Assembly (NCBI GenBank): GCA_947504185.1
Contig: CANNGJ010000014.1
Span: forward strand, 1-64,000
Direction: 5' to 3'
DNA from: an uncultured Tenacibaculum sp.
GTDB taxonomy: Bacteria; Bacteroidota; Bacteroidia; Flavobacteriales; Flavobacteriaceae
Length of the DNA: 64,000 nucleotides
The first letter of the stretch is position 1. Every line of letters starts with the position of its first letter. The position numbers were made by a program, and so were the translations under genes. This document shows, piece after piece, positions 48,359-57,568 of this stretch. The notes under the pieces were generated by a model. That model was not told the DNA's origin. It did no database searches and saw only the letters and a program-made list of their open reading frames with translations.

Positions 48359-49720
48359 TTAATTATATCCTTTTTTATTATCTTCTTCCATCATCTGTTT
48401 TATTTTCTTTTCTTCCCAGTTTTTACCCAAAAACAAATTATAGTTATTTGTTTCTAAGTAATGAAACACTAAACCGATTCCCCATCCAAATATTGGAAAC
48501 CAAAACCAATGAAATTGTGGCGAAAACTTTAAGTTTATAAATATTAAGAATGGTATTACCATACAGTAAGCTGCTAAGTTTTGATAGAATTCTTTTAATT
48601 TCTCAACTCTTTCTACAGCCTTAACATATTTGCTGTTCTCTAAATTATTTGTATCAAATGACATATTATTTGTTTTTGTTAACAGTGGTAAACTCACTGT
48701 AAATATTTTGTTATTGTTTGTTATTTCAACATTTCTACTGGTAATTAAACCATAACGATCTGCTATATTTCTTAACCCTACCTTTGTACTTTTCCCTATT
48801 GTTTCTTTAGGGTTGATGTTGTTTTGTATTTGTAAAAAACCATCTTCTTCAAAAATATTTATCTCTAAAGGCTTTGTAGACGAAACCACATTATGCTTTA
48901 CTGCGTTTTCTAATAATAACTGAAGAGATAATGGCACTATTTTTAAATCAGAATTACTAACCTCAACTGGAATATTAAATTTCACCGCATCTTCAAATCT
49001 CATCTGTAATAATTCCATATAAGTTCTAGCAAACTTTAACTCTTCCTCTAACGGAATTAACTCTTTATTTCTTTGCTCTAAAACATATCTATAAATCTTA
49101 GATAATTTAGTAGTGAACTTTTCCGCTTGATTTGGGTTTTCACCAATCAATGAAGTCAACACATTTAAACTATTGAATAAAAAATGTGGATCAATTTGAC
49201 TTTTTAAAGTTTCAAATTTTGCTGTTTCTGTTTTTGCTACTATTTCATGCTGTGTAGTTTCTTGTTTTACTGACTTCTTCCATTCTAACATAAAACCTTT
49301 AGCATGAAAAAAAGTAGCAACGCCCAAAGAAATAACAACCCCGAATAGTATAGAATAAATTACCTTTTCTTTACCTAGTACAGATAAATCATAATTAAAA
49401 ATCACAACATACTGCACAAAATGAATAAATAATACTGCTATAATTGTAAAAATAATCGTGCTAATAATACCAGCCCAAACTCTCTGATTAGTTTCTGTAA
49501 CCCAATTCCATTTTGTATCCAAGTAGCTATTTATAATCCCATTACCTATACCTAAGATAAACGAATACATTGCAGAAATTAAAAACACATAACCTGCACC
49601 TTTAAGGGTAAAATTTTGATTAATTAAAGTAAATAATACTCCAAAAATTAAGGTTATTTTTAAACAAACCCATAAGTCATTTTTTAAACTTTTAAAAATG
49701 TACTTTTCTGATGTTCTCAT
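48359..49720 (-). CDS. LytS-type sensor histidine kinase with C-terminal 2TM domain
   Basis: 453 residues. Four membrane helices lie in the first 145 residues. The His_kinase domain follows, with the phosphoacceptor His in QIDPHFLFNSLNVL near residue 194. An ATP-binding part has LQLLLENAVKHN and a late VGLRNIADRYG. After a short Asn-rich linker comes a full 2TM domain (KYVKAVERVEKLKEFYQNLA, then KNWEEKKIKQMMEED). The kinase should thus have six membrane helices, with its catalytic core between two membrane regions. It likely phosphorylates the LytTR regulator at 46307. Fusion of a 2TM domain to its kinase neighbour supports a physical link between them. Confidence 0.93.
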   Translation of the reverse strand: MRTSEKYIFKSLKNDLWVCLKITLIFGVLFTLINQNFTLKGAGYVFLISAMYSFILGIGNGIINSYLDTKWNWVTETNQRVWAGIISTIIFTIIAVLFIHFVQYVVIFNYDLSVLGKEKVIYSILFGVVISLGVATFFHAKGFMLEWKKSVKQETTQHEIVAKTETAKFETLKSQIDPHFLFNSLNVLTSLIGENPNQAEKFTTKLSKIYRYVLEQRNKELIPLEEELKFARTYMELLQMRFEDAVKFNIPVEVSNSDLKIVPLSLQLLLENAVKHNVVSSTKPLEINIFEEDGFLQIQNNINPKETIGKSTKVGLRNIADRYGLITSRNVEITNNNKIFTVSLPLLTKTNNMSFDTNNLENSKYVKAVERVEKLKEFYQNLAAYCMVIPFLIFINLKFSPQFHWFWFPIFGWGIGLVFHYLETNNYNLFLGKNWEEKKIKQMMEEDNKKGYN

Positions 49721-49731
49721 TCGTTTGATTT

Positions 49732-50148
49732 CTAAAATTTGATTTCTAAAGATACATCTTTATCAGCAACTAAAAACTTAATTTGATCATACATCGGAGG
49801 CCCAAAACGATTTATATTATTAGTTGAAACTCCATAATCCTCCGTTGACATTCCGTTAGGCTGAAAATCCATTTTATCATTATTATTTTTATCATGAAAG
49901 CAAATAACAGCATACTCTCCATTTGGGACATCTTCAAAAACAACCTCACTTTTTCCTTCTTTAATTATTGATGATTTTGCTTGGATTGGCTTCATTCTAA
50001 AATTCTCTTCGTTACACAAAGCATAACTTACTTTTCCAGTATCAGATGTTACGTTTACAACAGTTGCTGTTATTGTTTTATTTTGAGCTGTTAATTTTCC
50101 AGCTATAAAAAATGAACTCACCATTAAAATTGTTATTAAAAATTTCAT
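49732..50148 (-). CDS. Exported DUF2141 domain protein
   Basis: 138 residues from the ATG at 50148 (MKFLITILMVSSFFIAGKL, a signal peptide); an extension to 50175 is unlikely. DUF2141 marks are VSYALCNEENF, DVPNGEYAVICFHDKNNNDKMDF and GPPMYDQIKF. The family is small, periplasmic or outer-membrane associated, and of unknown function. It is the first gene of the LytS operon, 11 bases before the kinase, so it may supply or modify the signal. It is divergent from the sigma factor gene. Confidence 0.85.
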   Translation of the reverse strand: MKFLITILMVSSFFIAGKLTAQNKTITATVVNVTSDTGKVSYALCNEENFRMKPIQAKSSIIKEGKSEVVFEDVPNGEYAVICFHDKNNNDKMDFQPNGMSTEDYGVSTNNINRFGPPMYDQIKFLVADKDVSLEIKF

Positions 50149-50257
50149 CTCTTTTGTTTTATTGATTAAACACACTACAAATATCCTGTAGAAACAAGGG
50201 TTTTAAAACTAAATATAACCGAACTGTATTTTTTTTAGGATGAACTGTAACAATTTG

Positions 50258-50265
50258 TATTTTTG
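50258..50265 (+). promoter_or_regulatory. -7 box TATTTTTG of the sigma factor gene
   Basis: An exact TAnnTTTG match, with a predicted start near 50269 and a leader of about 30 bases to GTG at 50300. Confidence 0.5.
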
Positions 50266-50299
50266 AGCTACTTATAAAATATCAACTGTATCAAGCTTA

Positions 50300-50794
50300 G
50301 TGGAAAAGGAATTAGAAAATAAATTTTTAACCGATTTCGAAACTAATCAAAACATTGTGCATAAGGTGTGTAGAATTTACACGACCAACCAAGATGCTCA
50401 TAACGATTTGTTTCAAGAGATCACAATTCAGCTATGGAAAAACTATAGTAAGTTTAGAGGTGATGCAAAATTTAGTACTTGGATGTATAGGGTTGCTCTA
50501 AATACAGCAATCTCATTATATAGAAAATCTACAAGAACTGTAAAGACTCAAGATATTACCGACTATTCTTTTAAAATTAAGGCTGAAGATTATGATGAAA
50601 CCGAAGAGTTGCAATTAAAAGCACTATACAACGCTATTCGTAAATTAAATGACATTGATAAAGCTTTGATTTTTTTATACCTAGAAGATAAGCCTTATAA
50701 AGAAATTTCAGCAACCTTAGGTATAAGTGAAGTAAATGCTCGTGTAAAAATGAATAGAGCAAAAGATAAATTAAAAAAAGTATTAAACCCATAA
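50300..50794 (+). CDS. ECF-type RNA polymerase sigma factor
   Basis: 164 residues, GTG start. Region 2 includes DLFQEITIQLWKNYSKFRG and FSTWMYRVALNTAI. Region 4 is DKALIFLYLEDKPYKEISATL with LGISEVNARVKMNRAKDKL as the helix-turn-helix. Regions 1 and 3 are absent, as in ECF factors. The membrane protein gene 3 bases downstream is its probable anti-sigma factor. Divergent from the DUF2141-LytS operon, so the shared 150-base interval may coordinate the two systems. Confidence 0.93.
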   Translation: MEKELENKFLTDFETNQNIVHKVCRIYTTNQDAHNDLFQEITIQLWKNYSKFRGDAKFSTWMYRVALNTAISLYRKSTRTVKTQDITDYSFKIKAEDYDETEELQLKALYNAIRKLNDIDKALIFLYLEDKPYKEISATLGISEVNARVKMNRAKDKLKKVLNP

Positions 50795-50797
50795 CAT

Positions 50798-51448
50798 ATG
50801 GATTTAGATAAATATAAAAAAGCTTGGGATAATCAACCAGAAGAGACTAATATGGTCTCTAAAATTGATATTTATAAAATGGCGCACTCAAAATCGTCAT
50901 CAATCGTAAAATGGATTTTTATAATAGGAATATTAGAATTAATCTTTTGGGCTAGTATAAACTTATTTTTTACTGGAAACTCTTATGCAGAAGTATATGA
51001 AGAATTACATCTTAATACAATTGTAAAATTAAGTGTTTACTTTCATTACGTGGCAATTGTTCTTTTCTTAATCCTTTTTTATAAAAACTATAGGTCAATT
51101 TCTATTTCCGACAGCACAAAAAAACTAATAAATAAAATTTTAAGCACTCGAAAGACAGTAAAATATTATGTATACTTTAATTTAGGGTACATGGTTTTAG
51201 CTAATATTGTTGTAATGTGTTTTATTTTTTCTGATTTAGATGGATTAATCGAATATTATAAAAATCATGGTATAAATACTCCTACTGATAAAAACCAGTT
51301 ACTTATTTCACTTATAATAGCAATGGTGATTATGCTTGGGTTCATGTTTTTAATTTTATGGTTATTCTACAAGGTCGTTTACGGCTCATTACTTAAAAAA
51401 CTAAACAAAAATTATAAAGAGTTGAGTAAATTAGAAGACCTTAATTAA
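50798..51448 (+). CDS. Membrane protein, probable anti-sigma factor
   Basis: 216 residues. A short cytoplasmic N-terminus begins DLDKYKKAWDNQPEETNM, a start commonly seen in Bacteroidota proteins encoded after ECF sigma genes. Four membrane helices follow (IVKWIFIIGILELIFWAS, YFHYVAIVLFLILFY, YVYFNLGYMVLANIVVMCF, LIIAMVIMLGFMFLILW). The Lys/Leu-rich tail is cytoplasmic. No zinc-binding anti-sigma motif is visible. The anti-sigma role rests on gene order and family. Confidence 0.75.
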   Translation: MDLDKYKKAWDNQPEETNMVSKIDIYKMAHSKSSSIVKWIFIIGILELIFWASINLFFTGNSYAEVYEELHLNTIVKLSVYFHYVAIVLFLILFYKNYRSISISDSTKKLINKILSTRKTVKYYVYFNLGYMVLANIVVMCFIFSDLDGLIEYYKNHGINTPTDKNQLLISLIIAMVIMLGFMFLILWLFYKVVYGSLLKKLNKNYKELSKLEDLN

Positions 51449-51537
51449 TTATAGTTCTTCTAGTTATTTCAACATTTACTTTTCATTAGCAAATGATTAT
51501 TAATTGATTAACATGTTTTTTATTCAAAAAAATAATT

Positions 51538-51545
51538 TACATTTG
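51538..51545 (+). promoter_or_regulatory. -7 box TACATTTG of the small barrel gene
   Basis: An exact TAnnTTTG match with a predicted start near 51549, 17 bases before the ATG at 51566. Confidence 0.5.
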
Positions 51546-51565
51546 GTTACTTAAACTCATTTTTC

Positions 51566-52048
51566 ATGAAAAGAATAATACCTCTCTGCTTATTTTTTTG
51601 TTCTATTTCAATATTTTCTCAAGAGGATAATTTCTGGGACAATGTTAGATTTGGTGGTGGCTTTGGTTTTAGTTTTGGATCAAATGCCACAACACTGTCT
51701 ATTTCACCTAGCGCTGTTTATGATTTTAGCGAAGAGTTTTCAATTGGTGGTAGCATAGGCTATTTATATAATAAAAGTGAAAATTATAGCGCTAATGTAT
51801 ATTCTGCAAGTGTTATTACTTTATATAGACCTATTCGCTCAGTTGAATTTTCTGGTGAGTTACTACAATCTTATGTAAATAAAACTGCTGGTTCTATTGA
51901 AGATAATTATAGCTATCCATCTTTAAATATTGGAGCAGCCTACATTACAGGAAAAATTACTTTTGGAGTTCAGTATGATTTATTGTACAAAGAAAATAAA
52001 AGTATTTATGCCAATGCCTTTTCTCCTTTCATAAGAGTACTTTTCTAA
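51566..52048 (+). CDS. Small outer-membrane beta-barrel protein
   Basis: 160 residues. A signal peptide ([17 protein letters not shown]) is followed by about 8 predicted strands ([45 protein letters not shown]). It ends with FIRVLF, where the C-terminal Phe is a classic outer-membrane barrel signal. Size fits an 8-strand barrel of the OmpA/OmpX sort without a periplasmic domain. Its function is unknown. It overlaps the threonine aldolase gene tail to tail by 4 bases. Confidence 0.8.
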   Translation: MKRIIPLCLFFCSISIFSQEDNFWDNVRFGGGFGFSFGSNATTLSISPSAVYDFSEEFSIGGSIGYLYNKSENYSANVYSASVITLYRPIRSVEFSGELLQSYVNKTAGSIEDNYSYPSLNIGAAYITGKITFGVQYDLLYKENKSIYANAFSPFIRVLF

Positions 52049-53064
52049 AAATTTTTAAGTTCTTTTTTTAATTTAACTAACATTTCATTAGTAAAATCTA
52101 AATGAGTTACGATACGTATTTTACCATCTCCCATTGAGATTAACAAAATACCTTTTGCTTCCATCTTTTTGATAAAATCCATCGAATCGATATCATCATT
52201 CACATAAAAAATAATGATATTCGTTTCTATAGGCTCCACTTTTTTTACATAAGAACAAGTTTCTAAAACAACTCCTATTTCTTTTGCCTTTTGATGATCT
52301 TCTGCTAAACGTTTTACCTGATTCTCTAAGGCATATATTCCTGCTGCTGCTAAAAAACCTGCTTGACGCATTCCTCCTCCAAATAATTTACGAACACGTA
52401 ATGCTTTTTCCATATGTTCTTTAGTACCTATTAAAATTGAACCTACTGGCGCTCCTAATCCTTTAGACAAACAAATAGAAATAGTATCAAACAATTCTCC
52501 GTATTGTTCTGGAGTTTCATTTTTAGCGACTAGTGCGTTAAACAATCGTGCTCCATCTAAATGAAAAGCCAAATCATTATTTCGCGCTATTTTTTCAATC
52601 TTTTTTAATTCTTCAAAATCCCAACAAGCTCCACCACCTTTATTGGTTGTATTTTCAATACAAATTAAACGATTAAACGGAACATGAATATCTCCTCTAC
52701 CTATAACAGCTTTTTGTAATTGATCTGCTGTAAACATTCCTCTATCTCCATCAATTAAATGAGACGTAACTCCTGAATTAAAAGCGGCTCCTCCACCTTC
52801 AAAATTGTATACGTGTGCCCATTTATCACAAAACATTTTATCTCCAGGTTGCGTATGTATTTTAATAGCTACTTGATTCGCCATCGTACCTGAAGGAAAA
52901 AATAATGCTGCTTCCATTCCAAACATTTTAGCAACCTTCTCTTGTAATAAGTTTACTGTTGGATCTGCACCAAAAACATCATCTCCAACCTCAGCATTCA
53001 TCATGGCTTCTAACATTCCTTTTATTGGCTTTGTAACTGTATCGCTTATTAAGTTTATTTCCAT
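52045..53064 (-). CDS. Low-specificity threonine aldolase (PLP enzyme)
   Basis: 339 residues. The start [18 protein letters not shown] is typical of beta-eliminating lyase-fold threonine aldolases. Markers are [15 protein letters not shown] and [14 protein letters not shown], and the PLP lysine lies in [16 protein letters not shown]. It splits threonine into glycine and acetaldehyde, or works in reverse with other hydroxy amino acids. Divergent from prfB, 34 bases between the starts. Confidence 0.94.
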   Translation of the reverse strand: MEINLISDTVTKPIKGMLEAMMNAEVGDDVFGADPTVNLLQEKVAKMFGMEAALFFPSGTMANQVAIKIHTQPGDKMFCDKWAHVYNFEGGGAAFNSGVTSHLIDGDRGMFTADQLQKAVIGRGDIHVPFNRLICIENTTNKGGGACWDFEELKKIEKIARNNDLAFHLDGARLFNALVAKNETPEQYGELFDTISICLSKGLGAPVGSILIGTKEHMEKALRVRKLFGGGMRQAGFLAAAGIYALENQVKRLAEDHQKAKEIGVVLETCSYVKKVEPIETNIIIFYVNDDIDSMDFIKKMEAKGILLISMGDGKIRIVTHLDFTNEMLVKLKKELKNF

Positions 53065-53086
53065 TTCTATCTACGATTTTAAAATG

Positions 53087-53094
53087 TATTTTTG
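53087..53094 (+). promoter_or_regulatory. -7 box TATTTTTG immediately before prfB
   Basis: An exact TAnnTTTG match ending 4 bases before the prfB ATG at 53099. Transcription would begin at or next to the start codon. Confidence 0.45.
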
Positions 53095-53098
53095 TTCT

Positions 53099-54193
53099 AT
53101 GATTACACACGAACAGCTTAAAGATATTACTGAACGAATTGGCAAGTTAAAAGGTTATTTAGAAATTGACAAGAAGTTGATTGAAATTAACAATGAAGAA
53201 GAAAAAACTGCTGATCCTAATTTTTGGAGCAATCCGAAAGAGGCTGAAGTTTTAATGAAGTCTCTTCGATTTAAAAAGAAGTGGGTTACCGACTATAATT
53301 CTGTAATTTCAATGAATGAAGATCTTACAGTTCTATATGATTTTTATAAAGAAGGTGATGTTGATGAAGCAGAAGTTATGGAGCAATTTGAAAAAACTGC
53401 AACTTATTTAGAAGATATTGAATTTAAAAATATGCTTTCTGAAGAAGGTGATAGTTTAAGTGCCACTATTCAGATTACTGCGGGAGCAGGTGGTACAGAA
53501 AGTTGTGATTGGGTAGAAATGCTAATGCGCATGTACACCATGTGGGCGGAAAAACAAGGATTTAAATTAAAAACCTTGAATTATCAAGCTGGTGATATCG
53601 CTGGAGTAAAAACCGTTACTATCGAGTTTGATGGCGATTATGCCTTCGGATGGTTAAAAGGTGAAAATGGCGTACATCGTTTGGTTAGAATCTCCCCTTT
53701 CGACAGCAACGGAAAACGACATACCACCTTTGGTTCTGTGTATGTATATCCTGTTGCAGATGATACCATTGAAGTAGAAATAAACCCTGCCGATATCGAG
53801 ATTGTCACAGCTCGTTCTAGTGGTGCTGGTGGACAAAATGTAAATAAAGTTGAAACCAAAGTTCAATTAACACATAAACCAACTGGAATTCAAATTCAAT
53901 GTTCAAACTCACGTTCACAACACGATAATAGAGCAACTGCTTTAAAGATGTTGAAATCACAATTGTATGAAATTGAATTACAAAAAAGATTAGCAACAAG
54001 AGAAAATATTGAAGCTGGAAAACTAAAAACCGAATGGGGAAGTCAAATACGCAATTACGTAATGCATCCTTATAAATTAGTAAAAGATGTTCGTACTGCT
54101 CATGAGACAGGGAATGTTGATGCAGTAATGGATGGAAATATCAATCCATTCTTAAAAGCTTACTTAATGTTAAATGGACAAAAAGACAACTAA
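53099..54193 (+). CDS. prfB: Peptide chain release factor 2
   Basis: 364 residues from the ATG at 53099 ([20 protein letters not shown]); a longer frame from 53003 runs antisense through the threonine aldolase start and is rejected. The stop-codon-recognition tripeptide SPF is in [12 protein letters not shown], and the peptidyl-hydrolysis motif GGQ is in [13 protein letters not shown]2 reads UGA and UAA. In many bacteria a +1 frameshift at UGA near codon 26 (after LRGYL) limits its synthesis. Here the same place reads GGT TAT TTA GAA in one frame, so no frameshift is needed. A 34-bp space separates it from the divergent threonine aldolase. Confidence 0.97.
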   Translation: MITHEQLKDITERIGKLKGYLEIDKKLIEINNEEEKTADPNFWSNPKEAEVLMKSLRFKKKWVTDYNSVISMNEDLTVLYDFYKEGDVDEAEVMEQFEKTATYLEDIEFKNMLSEEGDSLSATIQITAGAGGTESCDWVEMLMRMYTMWAEKQGFKLKTLNYQAGDIAGVKTVTIEFDGDYAFGWLKGENGVHRLVRISPFDSNGKRHTTFGSVYVYPVADDTIEVEINPADIEIVTARSSGAGGQNVNKVETKVQLTHKPTGIQIQCSNSRSQHDNRATALKMLKSQLYEIELQKRLATRENIEAGKLKTEWGSQIRNYVMHPYKLVKDVRTAHETGNVDAVMDGNINPFLKAYLMLNGQKDN

Positions 54194-54227
54194 GTTGTTA
54201 TTTATAAAAAGCAAATCACACTAAATA

Positions 54228-54569
54228 ATGATAAAAATATACCACAATCCACGTTGTTCTAAATCACGTCAAGGCTTAGAAATTTTAGAAAATTCAGGAG
54301 AAGAGTTTGAAGTTATAAAATACTTAGATACTATTCCTTTTAAAGAAGAACTTACCGAAATAATTAACCTTTTAAATATTACTCCAATTCAATTAATTCG
54401 TAAGAATGAAAAAATATGGAAAGAAGAATTTAAAGGAAAGGAAATGTCTGATGATGAAATTATTCAAGCAATGTTAGACAACCCTAAGTTAATTGAACGT
54501 CCAATTGTTATCAATGGAAATAAAGCTACTATTGGTAGACCTCCAGAAAATATTTCAGAAATAATTTAA
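54228..54569 (+). CDS. arsC: Arsenate reductase (glutaredoxin type) / Spx-like ArsC family
   Basis: 113 residues. MIKIYHNPRCSKSRQGLEIL carries the single catalytic Cys of glutaredoxin-dependent ArsC proteins, followed by the Arg-rich LIERPIVINGNKATIGRP that lines the arsenate site. The normal length is about 115-140. No arsenic resistance genes adjoin, so the substrate may be something else, as in YfgD-type proteins. It lies 34 bases after prfB and is followed by a strong terminator. Confidence 0.9.
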   Translation: MIKIYHNPRCSKSRQGLEILENSGEEFEVIKYLDTIPFKEELTEIINLLNITPIQLIRKNEKIWKEEFKGKEMSDDEIIQAMLDNPKLIERPIVINGNKATIGRPPENISEII

Positions 54570-54572
54570 TGA

Positions 54573-54606
54573 AAAAGCTCTCAAGAAATTGAGGGCTTTT
54601 ATTTTT
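54573..54606 (+). terminator. Terminator after arsC (copy A of a duplicated hairpin)
   Basis: GCTCTCAA-GAAA-TTGAGGGC with AAAA before and TTTT after; a stable GAAA tetraloop. The same 34 bases occur again at 57535-57568. Confidence 0.85.
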
Positions 54607-54684
54607 AACACTAATTAACAACTAATACTTTAGTTTTAATTTATCTCAACGTATATTAGCTCTTCAATCAAAATTTAATTTACT

Positions 54685-57513
54685 ATGAGAAAAATTTTAT
54701 GGGGTCTATCCCTTGCTATGATTAGCTTTTCTGGATACAGTCAAGCAGTCAAAGAGAAAAAACAGCTACACGCTAAAAAAGAAAAAGTAAGTGCTATGAA
54801 AATCCCAACTGATTCTTCAGTTAAGATAGGAAAACTATCAAATGGGATGACCTATTACATTAAACAAAACCCAAAACCAGCTAATAAAGTTGAATTACGT
54901 TTAGCCGTAAATGCTGGTTCTATTTTAGAAGACAAAGACCAATTAGGTTTAGCCCACTTTATGGAGCATATGAATTTTAATGGAACTAAAAACTTTAAAA
55001 AAAATGAACTTGTAGATTATTTACAATCTATCGGGGTTAAGTTTGGAGCTCATTTAAATGCTTATACAGGTTTTGACGAAACTGTATATATCTTACCTAT
55101 TCCTAGTGATGATGATGCTAAACTTGAGAAAGGTTTTCAGATTCTTGAAGATTGGGCACATGGTGCTTTATTAGAAGGAAAAGATATCGACGAAGAGCGT
55201 GGTGTTGTATTAGAAGAATATCGTTCTCGTAGAGGTGCAGATAGTCGTATGTTAGAGAAGTATTTACCTAAGGTAATGCACGGTTCTAAATATGCTGAAA
55301 GATTACCTATTGGTACTAAAGAAAATCTAGAAAACTTTAAACATGAAAGTATTCGTCGTTTTCATAAAGACTGGTACCGTCCAGATTTAATGGCTGTAAT
55401 TGCTGTAGGAGATGTAGATGTAAATGTTTTAGAAGAAAAAATTAAGACACACTTTGGTAGAATTCCTGCTGTTAAAAATCCTAGAAAAAGAGAAGTTGCT
55501 CCATTAAAAAATCATAAAGAAACTTTTATTGCTATTGAAGCTGATAAAGAAGCTCCATTTTCTGGTGTACAATTAATGTATAAAGATTATGACGAAGCAA
55601 AACCAGATGTAACTGTTACTGATTACAGAAACTCTATTGTTAAATCTTTATTTGCGCAAATGCTAAACAACCGTTTAAGTGAATTACGTAACAGTGAAAA
55701 ACCTCCTTTCGTTTATGGTTTCAGTTACCATGGTGGTACTTGGGCTAGAGGTAAAAATGCTTACCAATCTAGAGCAGGTACTAGTGCAGATGGTCAATTA
55801 AAAGGATTACAAGCTTTATTAGAAGAAAGTGAACGTGCTAAAAGATATGGTTTTCAACAAGGAGAACTTGACAGAGCTAAAATGAATGTTTCTGCTCGTA
55901 TGGAAAAAGCTTTTAAAGATAAAGACAAAAGAGAGTCTAATAGAATTGTTCGTGAATACATAAACAATTTCTTTGAGCAAGAACCTATCCCAAGTGTTGA
56001 ATGGGAATATAAAGCTCATCAAATGTTATTACCTTCAGTAAAACTAGAAGAGGTAAATAACATTATTAAAAACTTTTTACATGATGACAACCGGGTAGTA
56101 GTTATAACTGGACCTAAAAAAGTAGTTACTGAGCAACAAGTTTTAGATGCTTTAAATAATGTAAAAACTAAAGAATTAAAACCTTACGAAGATAAAGCTG
56201 TTGCTAGTTCATTAATAACAAAAGTTCCAACTCCTGGTAAAATTATTAACACTACTGAAAACACAAAATTAGGAACTAAAACTTTTGTTTTAAGTAACGG
56301 TGCTAAAGTTACTTTTAAGAAAACAGATTTTAAAAACGACGAGGTTTTATTTGATGCCTTTAGTTTTGGAGGTACTTCTTTATATTCAGATGAAGAACTA
56401 AAAGCTACATCGTTTGCAAATAGAGCTCTTTCTGAAGCTGGTGTAAATAGCTTTAGTAAGACCGATTTATCTAAAATGATGTCTGGTAAAATAGCACGTG
56501 TAAATCCGTATATCCGTGGATTAAGTGAAGGTTTTAGAGGATCTGCTTCTCCTAAAGACTTAGAAGAGTTATTTCAGTTAGTGCACTTATATTTTACTTC
56601 TTTAAATAAAGATGAAAAAGCATTCAATTCGTATGTTAATAAGCAAAAAAGCTTTTTAGGTAACTTATTAGCAAGTCCTAATTTCTTTTTCCAAAAAGAA
56701 ATGTCTGAGTTTATGAATGAAGGAAATTCTCGTTATACTGGTTTCCCTACTCCAGAAAAATATGAGAAAGCTGATTATGATTTAGCTTACAAAAAGTATC
56801 AAGAGCGATTTGCTGATGCTGGTGATTTTAACTTCTATTTTGTTGGTAATATTGATGAGAAAAAACTTGCAGAGTTTTCTACTAAGTATCTAGCAAGTTT
56901 ACCTGGTAAAAATTCAAAAGAATCATACAATGTAAGTTCTTTTAGACCTTTATCTGGTTCGCACTCTAAAACAGTACTTAAAGGTAAAGACCCTAAGAGT
57001 AATGTAAACATCACTTATCAAGGTAAGGCAAATTACAACAAAAAAGATGCTTTAGCATTTGCTAGTTTAGGAGAAATTGTTGGTATTAAGTTAACTGAAA
57101 AATTACGTGAACAAGAAGGAGGTGTTTATTCTTCAAGAACTCGTGGTAATATTTCTAAAATGCCTTATGGATGGTACAGATTCAATATCTCTTTTCCATG
57201 TGCTCCAGAAAATGTAGAAAAACTTAAAACTATTTCTGTAGATCAAGTTACTTCTATTGTTAAAAACGGACCAACAGAAGAGGATTTAATGAAGACTAAA
57301 AAAGCGATGATTTTAGATCACAAAGAAGATCTTAAGAAAAATCGTTTTTGGTTAAGAACAATTAAAAATGTTGACTATCAGAAAAATGATGCTTCAGATG
57401 CAACTTCTTTTGAAGATAGAGTTAATGCTTTAACAAAGAAAGACATTCAAAATGTTGCTAAAAAGTATTTAACTAACGGTTATATTTTAGGTATTTTAAA
57501 TCCTGAAAAATAA
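54685..57513 (+). CDS. M16 family zinc metallopeptidase (pitrilysin-like)
   Basis: 942 residues with a signal peptide (ILWGLSLAMISFSGYSQ). The inverted zinc motif HxxEH is in GLAHFMEHMNFNGTKNF near residue 91, with the third ligand Glu about 75 residues later in DEERGVVLEEYRSRR. Two M16 halves are present, the second without zinc ligands, as in pitrilysin and PqqL. It should degrade peptides in the periplasm or at the outer membrane. It has its own flanking terminators, identical in sequence. Confidence 0.95.
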   Translation: MRKILWGLSLAMISFSGYSQAVKEKKQLHAKKEKVSAMKIPTDSSVKIGKLSNGMTYYIKQNPKPANKVELRLAVNAGSILEDKDQLGLAHFMEHMNFNGTKNFKKNELVDYLQSIGVKFGAHLNAYTGFDETVYILPIPSDDDAKLEKGFQILEDWAHGALLEGKDIDEERGVVLEEYRSRRGADSRMLEKYLPKVMHGSKYAERLPIGTKENLENFKHESIRRFHKDWYRPDLMAVIAVGDVDVNVLEEKIKTHFGRIPAVKNPRKREVAPLKNHKETFIAIEADKEAPFSGVQLMYKDYDEAKPDVTVTDYRNSIVKSLFAQMLNNRLSELRNSEKPPFVYGFSYHGGTWARGKNAYQSRAGTSADGQLKGLQALLEESERAKRYGFQQGELDRAKMNVSARMEKAFKDKDKRESNRIVREYINNFFEQEPIPSVEWEYKAHQMLLPSVKLEEVNNIIKNFLHDDNRVVVITGPKKVVTEQQVLDALNNVKTKELKPYEDKAVASSLITKVPTPGKIINTTENTKLGTKTFVLSNGAKVTFKKTDFKNDEVLFDAFSFGGTSLYSDEELKATSFANRALSEAGVNSFSKTDLSKMMSGKIARVNPYIRGLSEGFRGSASPKDLEELFQLVHLYFTSLNKDEKAFNSYVNKQKSFLGNLLASPNFFFQKEMSEFMNEGNSRYTGFPTPEKYEKADYDLAYKKYQERFADAGDFNFYFVGNIDEKKLAEFSTKYLASLPGKNSKESYNVSSFRPLSGSHSKTVLKGKDPKSNVNITYQGKANYNKKDALAFASLGEIVGIKLTEKLREQEGGVYSSRTRGNISKMPYGWYRFNISFPCAPENVEKLKTISVDQVTSIVKNGPTEEDLMKTKKAMILDHKEDLKKNRFWLRTIKNVDYQKNDASDATSFEDRVNALTKKDIQNVAKKYLTNGYILGILNPEK

Positions 57514-57534
57514 ACTTTCATTTAATACAGATTT

Positions 57535-57568
57535 AAAAGCTCTCAAGAAATTGAGGGCTTTTATTTTT
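57535..57568. terminator. Terminator after the M16 peptidase (copy B)
   Basis: The same 34-base hairpin as at 54573. Its T-tail overlaps the stop codon of the converging glycosyltransferase, so it can serve both strands. Confidence 0.85.

Noticed and set aside
53003..53098. An N-terminal extension of prfB
   Set aside because: It reads antisense through the threonine aldolase start, and RF2 homologues begin at the later methionine.
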